DNA from: JADJNW01 sp964526645 | GTDB taxonomy: Bacteria; Bacteroidota; Bacteroidia; Chitinophagales; Saprospiraceae | Direction of reading: 5' to 3' | Assembly (NCBI GenBank): GCA_964526645.1 | Contig: CAZGJN010000003.1 | Coordinates: 124,001 to 188,000, forward strand | DNA length: 64,000 nucleotides | Part shown: piece by piece, positions 9,602 to 17,060 of the stretch | How positions within the stretch are numbered: the first letter of the stretch is position 1 | Layout of the letters: every line of letters begins with the position of its first letter | Position numbers and translations under genes: made by a program | The notes under the pieces: generated by a model | The model's input: only the letters and a program-made list of their open reading frames with translations | What the model was told of the DNA's origin: nothing | The model's database searches: none

Positions 9602-9724
9602 TTCATTTTAGAAAAGCTTTCCTTGCAGCGCCTCCTGTCTAAAATTAAGGCTGAATTAACCCACTTTTTATGCAAAACATTTTATCTTGAGCGACAGAAT
9701 TGATGCAATAAAAAGAGCTATCTT

Positions 9725-10405
9725 ATGGAAATCACTTATTATGGGCACTCCTCTTTTGGTGTTGAAATAAAAGGCAAGCATATTATTTTTGATCCATTTA
9801 TCACCGGCAACCCCCTTTCGAGCAACATAGATTTGAAGGCGCTAAAAGCAGATTTCATCCTCTTGTCGCATGCCCACGGCGATCATAGCGCTGATGTAGC
9901 TTTCATTGCAAAAAACACGGAGGCATCCCTGATTTCTAACGCGGAGATCATCACCTATTACGGCGCAAAGGGCGTGGCAGGACACATGATGAACCACGGC
10001 GGCAAGTGGAAATTTGATTTTGGAATCGTAAAATATGTCACAGCGGTTCACTCCAGCTCTTTTCCCGATGGCACTTATGGCGGAAATCCAGGGGGTTTTG
10101 TAATCTGGAATGATGAAAATTGCTTTTATTTTGCAGGCGATACAGCGCTTACAATGGATATGAAGCTGATCCCAATGACTTGCCCAAAGCTTGATTTTGC
10201 TATCTTGCCCATCGGAGATAATTTTACAATGAACTATGAGGAGGCAGTTATCGCCAGTGATTTTATTGAATGTGACAAAATTATAGGCTGTCATTACGAT
10301 ACTTTCGGTTACATCAAAATCAACCACGAGGAGGCAAAAAATGCTTTTGCAAAAAGAGGAAAAGAATTAATTTTGCTTTCCGTAGGCGAAACAATGACAA
10401 TCTGA
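9725..10405 (+). CDS. Metal-dependent hydrolase, UPF0173-type metallo-beta-lactamase fold
   Basis: 226 residues, usual length for the UPF0173 family. Metal-binding motif H-x-H-x-D-H is present as 'SHAHGDHSAD' (about residues 50-55), with downstream ligands in 'AVHSS', 'FAGDTALTMDM' and 'IGCHYDTF'. This is a cytoplasmic two-metal hydrolase of RomA/UlaG type; its physiological substrate is not known. Single-gene unit, with a 386-base non-coding stretch downstream. Confidence 0.88.
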   Translation: MEITYYGHSSFGVEIKGKHIIFDPFITGNPLSSNIDLKALKADFILLSHAHGDHSADVAFIAKNTEASLISNAEIITYYGAKGVAGHMMNHGGKWKFDFGIVKYVTAVHSSSFPDGTYGGNPGGFVIWNDENCFYFAGDTALTMDMKLIPMTCPKLDFAILPIGDNFTMNYEEAVIASDFIECDKIIGCHYDTFGYIKINHEEAKNAFAKRGKELILLSVGETMTI

Positions 10406-10791
10406 CCTGCGATTTTATAAAACAACATTTCTGAATAACTTCCTGATTACTAATTAGATAGCAGCTTTCTGCGCAACGCTCAACAGGACCGGCATACCGG
10501 TAGGTTTGTGAAATTAGCATCGTGCGTTCAAAACATTGGGGCTTTGGGTATTTTTAAAAAATCGAATTGTAAAATTAGCTTGTCAGAGGAAAAAGAATAG
10601 TGGAGCAAATCAGTTATTTCACTGTTCAGATTTCGCAAATCTTTAAGATTTACGAAATCATATTCAATGTTTTGATCCATTACTGAAAAAACAATAGGCG
10701 AGAGGTTGCAAAATTTTTCTACCTTCACACCTCGCATTTTTATCAATTTCCAGTAAGCGTAAGAATTCGGTATCATATAAATCAATATACA
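10406..10791. other. Intergenic region, 386 bases, with palindromic repeat
   Basis: Separates the hydrolase from parA. It holds one copy of the dispersed hairpin element (10627-10660). A reading frame on the minus strand across 10528-10821 exists but passes through the repeat and into parA, and looks spurious. No clear parS-like palindrome was found. Confidence 0.6.
10627..10660. repeat. Dispersed palindromic element, copy A
   Basis: Arms GATTTCGCAAATC and GATTTACGAAATC around the loop TTTAA, with CAG at the left edge. Twelve of 13 positions pair; the exception is C/A on the plus strand, which is G-U in a minus-strand transcript. Related to copies at 17010, 39152 and 41291. Confidence 0.85.
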
Positions 10792-11595
10792 ATGGGAAAA
10801 GTAGTGGCAATCGCCAACCAAAAAGGCGGAGTCGGTAAAACCACCACCGCGATCAACCTGGCTGCAAGCTTAGCCATCTTGGAAAAAAAAGTATTGTTAA
10901 TTGACGCTGACCCCCAGGCGAACTCTTCCTCTGGCGTAGGTATCCTGCCCGATACTGCTGAAACGACTATTTATGATTGCATCATCAACGAATTGGATCC
11001 TACGGATGCCATTTATGAAACTGAAACCCCCAATTTGCACATTATCCCTTCCAGCATTGATCTGGTAGGCGCGGAATTGGAATTGGTAAATCGCGATAAG
11101 CGCGAATTTATGCTCAAAGGCATCGTAGAAAAAGTGAAACCGCATTATGATTATATTTTTATTGATTGCTTGCCTTCTTTGGGCTTGATAACCATCAATG
11201 CGCTCACAGCTGCTGATTCGGTCTTGGTGCCAGTGCAGTGCGAGTATTTTGCGTTGGAAGGCTTGGCAAAACTACAGGATACGATCAATCTGGTGAAAAA
11301 AACCTTTAATCCCAGCTTGAAGATTGAGGGGATTTTGCTTTCGATGTACGATAGCCGCCTGCGTTTGTCGAATGTAATTGTTGGGGAGGTGCGCGATATT
11401 TTCAAGAACCTTGTTTTTGATACGATCATTCACCGCAACTCCAGGATTGGCGAAGCGCCCAACCTGCATACGCCGGTGGTGATGCTCAATGCTACCAGCA
11501 AAGGGAGTGTCAATTTTTTAAATCTGGCAAAGGAATTTTTAGAGAAAAATGGTGAAATCGTTGACATCAACATTGAAGCCTCCGAACTGACTTAA
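10792..11595 (+). CDS. parA: ParA-family chromosome-partitioning ATPase
   Basis: 267 residues with the deviant Walker A motif KGGVGKTT near the N-terminus (residues 10-17), 'LLIDADPQANSSSGVG' (switch/A' region) and 'YDYIFIDCLPSLG' (Walker B). This is the chromosomal Soj/ParA form without an N-terminal HTH extension. ATP-driven DNA binding moves ParB-parS complexes during chromosome segregation. It is followed after 48 bases by parB, forming a standard operon. Confidence 0.95.
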   Translation: MGKVVAIANQKGGVGKTTTAINLAASLAILEKKVLLIDADPQANSSSGVGILPDTAETTIYDCIINELDPTDAIYETETPNLHIIPSSIDLVGAELELVNRDKREFMLKGIVEKVKPHYDYIFIDCLPSLGLITINALTAADSVLVPVQCEYFALEGLAKLQDTINLVKKTFNPSLKIEGILLSMYDSRLRLSNVIVGEVRDIFKNLVFDTIIHRNSRIGEAPNLHTPVVMLNATSKGSVNFLNLAKEFLEKNGEIVDINIEASELT

Positions 11596-11643
11596 AAGAA
11601 GCCTTTGATTTTGATAAAATTATAGTTAATTGATTCGCTTAAA

Positions 11644-12537
11644 ATGGCAAAAAAAATAGATAAAAAACAATTGGGGCTGGGGGCTCGGGCGATTTTCAGG
11701 AACCTGGATGATGTCAATCAGGATAATCAGGAAGAAGTGGTGAAGGAGTTGTCGCATACAGTCGCAATGATCCCGCTTGGAGAAATCGAGGTCAATCCTT
11801 TTCAACCGAGGAACGAATTTGATGAGGATGCCTTGCAAGAGCTGGCAGAATCTATCAAAGTACACGGTTTGATTCAACCGATCACCGTGCGCCGCCTGAG
11901 TGCGAGAGAATTTCAGCTGATTTCGGGAGAACGCCGCTTGCGAGCCTCCAAGATAGCGGGTTTAGACGAAATTCCAGCCTACATCCGCCTTGCCAACGAC
12001 CAGGAAATGCTCGAAATGGCATTGGTCGAAAACATTCAGCGGGAGAACCTCAATGCCATTGAGATAGCCATTACTTTTCAGCGCCTCAAGGAAGAGTGCA
12101 GCCTGACGGACGAACAATTGTCGGAAAGGGTCGGAAAAAAACGCAGCACCGTCACTAATCATCTTCGTTTACTAAAATTGCCACCCGATATTCAAAAAGC
12201 GATTAAGGAGAAGCAAATCACCATGGGGCATGCGCGGGCGCTCGCTGGTATAGAAGATTATGCCATCCGGAATTCTTTGTTTTTAAAGACCCTAAAGGAG
12301 CATCTCTCTGTGCACGCACTAGAAAAATTGGTGAGTGACTACAGCGAAAATAAGCCAAAGCCAAAGCCCGCCAATACTTTGTCGGATGATTACAATCAGG
12401 TGCAACAGCGGCTGCGCGAATTTTTTGGCACACCACGCATTCAGCTCAAGCTCAAGGAGGCAGGCAAAGGGCAGATTATTATCCCTTTTGACTCTGACGA
12501 TCAACTCAATTTATTGCTGGATACCTTGGAACCATAG
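11644..12537 (+). CDS. parB: ParB/Spo0J-family partition protein
   Basis: 297 residues. The N-terminal CTPase/ParB-N region (about 38-130) has 'NPFQPRNEFDEDALQELAESIKVHGLIQPI' type sequence and the box II 'SGERRLRASKIAG'. The central HTH ('TDEQLSERVGKKRSTVTNHLRLLKLP') binds parS, and a short C-terminal dimerisation domain ends the protein. It acts with ParA encoded just upstream. I found no canonical parS site in this window. Confidence 0.95.
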   Translation: MAKKIDKKQLGLGARAIFRNLDDVNQDNQEEVVKELSHTVAMIPLGEIEVNPFQPRNEFDEDALQELAESIKVHGLIQPITVRRLSAREFQLISGERRLRASKIAGLDEIPAYIRLANDQEMLEMALVENIQRENLNAIEIAITFQRLKEECSLTDEQLSERVGKKRSTVTNHLRLLKLPPDIQKAIKEKQITMGHARALAGIEDYAIRNSLFLKTLKEHLSVHALEKLVSDYSENKPKPKPANTLSDDYNQVQQRLREFFGTPRIQLKLKEAGKGQIIIPFDSDDQLNLLLDTLEP

Positions 12538-12579
12538 CACCGGAAGACGCGAAACCGGAAAACTTTTCGTTATCGTAGT

Positions 12580-13173
12580 ATGAATAGCTGGATCGTCATT
12601 GGGATTTTATGTTGCTTGGGATTTAACGGCGTGGCACAGGAGGCGCAAGATAGCCTTGTGACAGCGAATGACTCCATTCCGCCAGTGCAGAAAAAAGGTT
12701 TTTTTCGGTTTAAGGCGGATTACCCAAATCCCAGAAAGGCTGCTATTCTTGCTTTGGCGCTCCCAGGCGCAGGGCAAGTGTACAACAAGCAGTATTGGAA
12801 AGTGCCCGTCGTATATGGCGGCATGTACCTCTTGGTGCGAGCCATTGATTTGAATACCAAAGAATATAATCGCTTCAAAACAGCACTCATTAAGAAAACA
12901 AACGACGAAACCCACGAATTCACTGGTACGCGTTACGACAATACGAATACGCTTCGGATTATCCGTGATGGCTACGATAAAAACCGCCAGCTATCCTACA
13001 TTGGTTTGGTAGCAGTGTATTTATTACAATCGGTTGACGCTTACGTTTTTGCACATTTGAAATCATTCGATATAAGTGAAGACCTGAGCCTTCAGATCGC
13101 TCCTCAAATGCAACTGGATGTAATTCGACAACAGCCTTCGCCCGCGATTGGACTTACCTTTCGAGTGAAATAG
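12580..13173 (+). CDS. DUF5683 membrane protein
   Basis: 197 residues. A signal peptide (residues 1-19, ending GVAQ) is followed by a proline/asparagine-rich 'NPRKAAILALALPGAGQVYNKQYWKVP' segment and two hydrophobic stretches, the pattern of DUF5683. The gene lies 42 bases after parB, and in many Bacteroidota this protein follows parAB. The usual neighbours dapB and lepB are absent here; an amidase on the opposite strand follows instead. Function unknown. Confidence 0.8.
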   Translation: MNSWIVIGILCCLGFNGVAQEAQDSLVTANDSIPPVQKKGFFRFKADYPNPRKAAILALALPGAGQVYNKQYWKVPVVYGGMYLLVRAIDLNTKEYNRFKTALIKKTNDETHEFTGTRYDNTNTLRIIRDGYDKNRQLSYIGLVAVYLLQSVDAYVFAHLKSFDISEDLSLQIAPQMQLDVIRQQPSPAIGLTFRVK

Positions 13174-13188
13174 TTCAGTGCCAAGTAT

Positions 13189-14670
13189 TTAGATTTTTGG
13201 CATTTTGTTAAACCAGGGCTGTGCTTGCTCTAATTGGCTTGCTAATTGGAATAAAATATCCTCTCGCCCTATGGCTGCTGTAAACATCGTACCCACAGGC
13301 AAATCATCGGGTGTCCAGTATAAAGGCACAGACATAGACGGCTGCCCCGTCATATTGGCGATGGGTGTGTAGGGGATGTATGAAAACGTTTTTTCTGCCA
13401 AAGGCGCAAGCGATGCTTTTAAGAGACTTCCCAGTCCCAGGGCATTAACGATGTTTAAAAAAGACTTTTCGGCAATGGAAGGCTGAAGCGCTCCAATTTC
13501 AAAAGGCGGCATGGACAGGGTAGGGGTGAGAAGCAAATCATAGTTTTGATGAAAAACGCCCGCACGCCGTGCAATTTTGTTCCATTTCCGTTTTTGCAAG
13601 GCAAAGTCTCTGGCAGAAAAGGTCTTGCCGAGCAAGCCCAGCGAGTAGGTTGCTATTTCCAAATCAGCCGGACGAACCCTTCTGCCTAAGTGCTGCGCCA
13701 TTTCTGCCATGTCTGCCGCTACTTCCGCTGCGACCATCGTCAGAAAGACCTCTGTCAAATCCTCCTTTTCAAAAGGCAAAGGCACTTCTTCCACTTGATG
13801 TCCTAAATTTTCCAGGAGTTTGATGCTGTGCTCCACTGCTTTGATACATTCCGGATGCACTTCGTGCCCCAAAACATGTTTTGTCGAAAATCCAACCTTC
13901 AGTGATGCAGGCAAGCTTTGAATTACTTGCAAATAGGACCTTTCAGGGGGCATAGTCAGGTACAAATCTCCGGGGGCATTCCCTTGAAGGAGGTCTAAAA
14001 ACGCCGCACTATCACGTACAGAACGACTCACACAGTTTTCTACCACAGCGCCGCTCCACCATTCGCCCAATTCATTGCCCAGCGACACTCTTCCTCGGCT
14101 GGGCTTGATGCCGAATAAGCCACAATTGGCTGCCGGGATACGGATAGAGCCACCGCCATCACTGGCTGTAGCAATGGGCGTAATGCCTGCTGCCACCCCC
14201 GCTGCCGAACCACCACTGGACCCTCCCGCCGTACACTTTGTATTCCAGGGATTGCGTGTGGACCCGAAATATTGGGGCTCTGTGTAAGGGGTTAATCCTA
14301 ATTCGGGCGTATTACTTCTCCCCAAAAAACAGAGTCCTCCTTTCCGAAATTTTTCTACAATAAGGCTGCTTTCTTGTGAAATATAATTTTGTAACGCTTT
14401 GCTGCCGCGCCGCAGGGGCTCCCCTTGAATGTGGATGCCAATTTCCTTGATCAGCAAGGGGACACCAGCAAAAGGCGCATTTAAATCTGTGTTGGTTGCC
14501 ATTTCCTTCGCCCGATCGTACATTTTGTGAACAATAGCATTGATGACAGGATTGACCGCTTCGGCCCTTGCGATGGCAATTTCGAGTATTTCAAGGGCAG
14601 TGATTTGTTTTGTCCTTACTAATTCAGATATACCGAGGGCATCGTATTGGCGATATTCTTCAAAAGTCAT
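13189..14670 (-). CDS. Amidase signature-family hydrolase
   Basis: 493 residues, full length. The Ser-cisSer-Lys triad of amidase-signature enzymes is present: Lys75 in 'GVPLLIKEIG', Ser151/Ser152 in 'GGSSGGSAAGVAAG' and Ser175 in 'DGGGSIRIPA'. Such enzymes hydrolyse aliphatic or aryl amides, and some act on amide-linked polymers. There are no GatB/GatC neighbours, so a Glu-tRNA amidotransferase role is unlikely. The substrate cannot be inferred. Upstream, minus-strand TAnnTTTG matches at 14728-14721 and 14747-14740 may be its promoter. Confidence 0.9.
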   Translation of the reverse strand: MTFEEYRQYDALGISELVRTKQITALEILEIAIARAEAVNPVINAIVHKMYDRAKEMATNTDLNAPFAGVPLLIKEIGIHIQGEPLRRGSKALQNYISQESSLIVEKFRKGGLCFLGRSNTPELGLTPYTEPQYFGSTRNPWNTKCTAGGSSGGSAAGVAAGITPIATASDGGGSIRIPAANCGLFGIKPSRGRVSLGNELGEWWSGAVVENCVSRSVRDSAAFLDLLQGNAPGDLYLTMPPERSYLQVIQSLPASLKVGFSTKHVLGHEVHPECIKAVEHSIKLLENLGHQVEEVPLPFEKEDLTEVFLTMVAAEVAADMAEMAQHLGRRVRPADLEIATYSLGLLGKTFSARDFALQKRKWNKIARRAGVFHQNYDLLLTPTLSMPPFEIGALQPSIAEKSFLNIVNALGLGSLLKASLAPLAEKTFSYIPYTPIANMTGQPSMSVPLYWTPDDLPVGTMFTAAIGREDILFQLASQLEQAQPWFNKMPKI

Positions 14671-14821
14671 AATTTGTCAGAAAGATTAAAAAGTGGACAG
14701 GAGATTCTTGCTATATTGTCCAAAGGTAGGATTTATCTACAAAAGTAATTGCAAAATTTTATTTGGTTTTTAATGATTTTTGTTTTAAAAATTAAAATCA
14801 GGTTTAAAAAATACGGAGACA

Positions 14822-16255
14822 ATGGATATTTTAGAACATGCTTTTGATGCGGAAACTTTTCGGCAGCAGGGGCATCAATTAATTGATTTACTGGCAGATT
14901 ATCTGCACCGTGCCCGTACAGATCGCAGTTCAAAAGTTATACACTGGCAGGCTCCGCAGACAGAATGGAGCGATTGGGAAGCTGATTTTCAGCAGCATCA
15001 GGGCAAACCAGTATTTGAACTATTTGAAGCGGTTTTAAAAAGGTCTATTCATTTGCATCAACCAAAATATGCAGGACACCAGATCAGTCCGCCAGTGCCC
15101 ATTGCTGCTTTAGCAGGGTTAGTGGATAATTTTTTAAATAATGGCATGGGTGTCTATGAAATGGGGGTGGCTGGTACGGCTATAGAACAACTGGTCGTAA
15201 AAATTACTGCCAAACAAATGGGTTTTGGTGAAGATGCCGGAGGTGTACTCACTTCGGGAGGGTCCTTAGCCAATCTGACTGCGCTTTTGGCAGCGCGTAG
15301 CAACAAAGCAACTACAAATGTCTGGCAGGAGGGAAACCCCCGCCAACTGGCTTTATTGGTATCTGAAGAGGCGCACTATTGTGTGGATCGAGCGGTGCGC
15401 ATCATGGGTTGGGGCGAGGCCGGTATTGTGAAAGTACCAGTAAATGAGCAGTTTCAAATGCGGGCAGACTTGCTGGAGGCTTGCCTTTTGGGTGCCAAAA
15501 ACGAAGGAAAAGAAGTAATAGCCGTGGTAGGCAGCGCTTGTTCTACTGCAACGGGGTCTTTCGATGATTTGCTGGCAATCGCTGATTTTTGCGACAAGCA
15601 CCAACTTTGGTTTCATGTGGATGGCGCACACGGCGGGGCTACGGTCTTTTCTAACCAATACAAGCACCTGGTGAAAGGTATAGATCGGGCGGACTCCGTG
15701 GCCATGGATTATCACAAAATGTTACTCACGCCTGCTATTGCTACAGCTTTGATTTTCAAAAACAGCCGAGAAGCTTATCGCACTTTCAGCCAAAAAGCCC
15801 AATACCTGTGGAGCCAGGCAGAGGAAGAGGAATGGTTTAACCTCGCCAAACGCACTTTTGAATGCACCAAGCTAATGATGGGGCTGAAGGTGTATGGCAT
15901 TATACGAAGCTATGGCTTGGAAGTGTTTGATGCTTTTGTGACTCGGATGTATGACCTCGGCAGGCAGTTTGCTGCGAGCATTCAATCGAGAGAAAATTGG
16001 GAATTGGCAGTCACGCCAGCGTGCAATATTGTCTGTTTTCGGTATCAGCCGCAGGGCTTATCAACGGAAGCAGCGGATCAATTGAATGAGCGCATTCTTC
16101 AGCAAATAATAGAGGAAGGTGTATTTTACCTTGTCAAAACGAGATTGCGCCATAAAACCTGGCTACGCACTACGCTGACCAATCCATTTACAACAGAGGC
16201 AGATCTCCTTTCGCTTTTAAGCAAAGTGGAAAGCCTTGCCTTGCAAAAGGTGTAA
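14822..16255 (+). CDS. Pyridoxal-phosphate-dependent group II decarboxylase
   Basis: 477 residues, group II decarboxylase fold. The PLP-binding lysine is Lys299 in 'AMDYHKMLLTP', preceded by 'WFHVDGAHGGATVFS' which supplies the Asp and His contacting the cofactor. 'LTSGGSLANLTALLAAR' holds the phosphate. Closest families are L-2,4-diaminobutyrate and aromatic-L-amino-acid decarboxylases; which amino acid is used cannot be decided from sequence alone. A ggag Shine-Dalgarno-like sequence lies just before the ATG, unusual for this genome. It is convergent with rsmE, six bases apart. Confidence 0.88.
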   Translation: MDILEHAFDAETFRQQGHQLIDLLADYLHRARTDRSSKVIHWQAPQTEWSDWEADFQQHQGKPVFELFEAVLKRSIHLHQPKYAGHQISPPVPIAALAGLVDNFLNNGMGVYEMGVAGTAIEQLVVKITAKQMGFGEDAGGVLTSGGSLANLTALLAARSNKATTNVWQEGNPRQLALLVSEEAHYCVDRAVRIMGWGEAGIVKVPVNEQFQMRADLLEACLLGAKNEGKEVIAVVGSACSTATGSFDDLLAIADFCDKHQLWFHVDGAHGGATVFSNQYKHLVKGIDRADSVAMDYHKMLLTPAIATALIFKNSREAYRTFSQKAQYLWSQAEEEEWFNLAKRTFECTKLMMGLKVYGIIRSYGLEVFDAFVTRMYDLGRQFAASIQSRENWELAVTPACNIVCFRYQPQGLSTEAADQLNERILQQIIEEGVFYLVKTRLRHKTWLRTTLTNPFTTEADLLSLLSKVESLALQKV

Positions 16256-16261
16256 CAAAAA

Positions 16262-16963
16262 CTACTCATTCATTAAATTTATAATATGACAAGCAGCAAC
16301 ACCAGCGGTTTCTGTGCGCAAGCGGCTTTTGCCAAGGCTCACGGGCTGGTAGCCATTTTCCTGGGCTAATTGGATTTCTCTTGCTGTGAAATCTCCCTCA
16401 GGACCGATGAGCACCACTGCATTTTGTGCTTTCAGACAGATGTCTTTCAGGTGAGCAGGGTGGTGTTCATTCACATAGGCAATGAATTTTTGGCTGTCAG
16501 CAGCTTGTGAAATGAACTTTTCGAGCGGGATCAATTCCTGAATACTGGGAAGCGAAGCCTTCAGGGATTGTTTCATGGCAGCGATGGCTATTTTTTCCAA
16601 GCGATCCGTCCTGACGACTTTCCGTTCGGAGCGCTCACAGAGAATGGGCGTGATACTGTCAATGCCGATTTCGGTAGCTTTTTCTACGAACCATTCGAGG
16701 CGGTCCATATTTTTGGTGGGAGCAATAGCAATTTGTAAATAAAAAGGTCGCTTGTGTTCGGCATCCCATTCCTTATTGATTTGCAAGGTGCAGCTGTGTT
16801 TGGTTGTTTCGATGATGCCTCCCTCGTAAAATTTGCCCTTGCCATCCGTGAAAGTCAGGTTATCGCCTGTCTTTTTTCGCAATACCTGTGTGCAATGATG
16901 GGCTTCTTCCCCTTCTAAAAAAGCCAGCTTGCCATTGATTTGAGTTGTATAGAACAGATACAT
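16262..16963 (-). CDS. rsmE: 16S rRNA (uracil(1498)-N3)-methyltransferase
   Basis: 233 residues, normal for RsmE. The N-terminal PUA-like part contains 'HHCTQVLRKKTGD', and the C-terminal SPOUT knot shows 'VLIGPEGDFTAREI' and 'SLGKSRLRTETAGVAA', the SAM-binding trefoil. It methylates N3 of U1498 in 16S rRNA. A dispersed palindromic element lies between its start and the end of lptD. Confidence 0.95.
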   Translation of the reverse strand: MYLFYTTQINGKLAFLEGEEAHHCTQVLRKKTGDNLTFTDGKGKFYEGGIIETTKHSCTLQINKEWDAEHKRPFYLQIAIAPTKNMDRLEWFVEKATEIGIDSITPILCERSERKVVRTDRLEKIAIAAMKQSLKASLPSIQELIPLEKFISQAADSQKFIAYVNEHHPAHLKDICLKAQNAVVLIGPEGDFTAREIQLAQENGYQPVSLGKSRLRTETAGVAACHIINLMNE

Positions 16964-17009
16964 ATCGCCCCAGGTTTTTCCTAAATTTCAAATGAGAAAG
17001 TTTGCTTTT

Positions 17010-17042
17010 CAGATCTCGCAAATCTTAAAGATTTACGAAATC
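17010..17042. repeat. Dispersed palindromic element, copy B
   Basis: Arms GATCTCGCAAATC and GATTTACGAAATC with loop TTAAA, preceded by a CTTTT-CA flank shared with other copies. Two C/A mismatches on the plus strand are both G-U on the minus strand. Confidence 0.85.
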
Positions 17043-17060
17043 GCACTCACCTTTTTTGCA

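Noticed and set aside
10528..10821. 97-residue reading frame on the minus strand upstream of parA
   Set aside because: It runs through the palindromic repeat and overlaps the parA start, has no recognisable domain, and reads like translated intergenic DNA.
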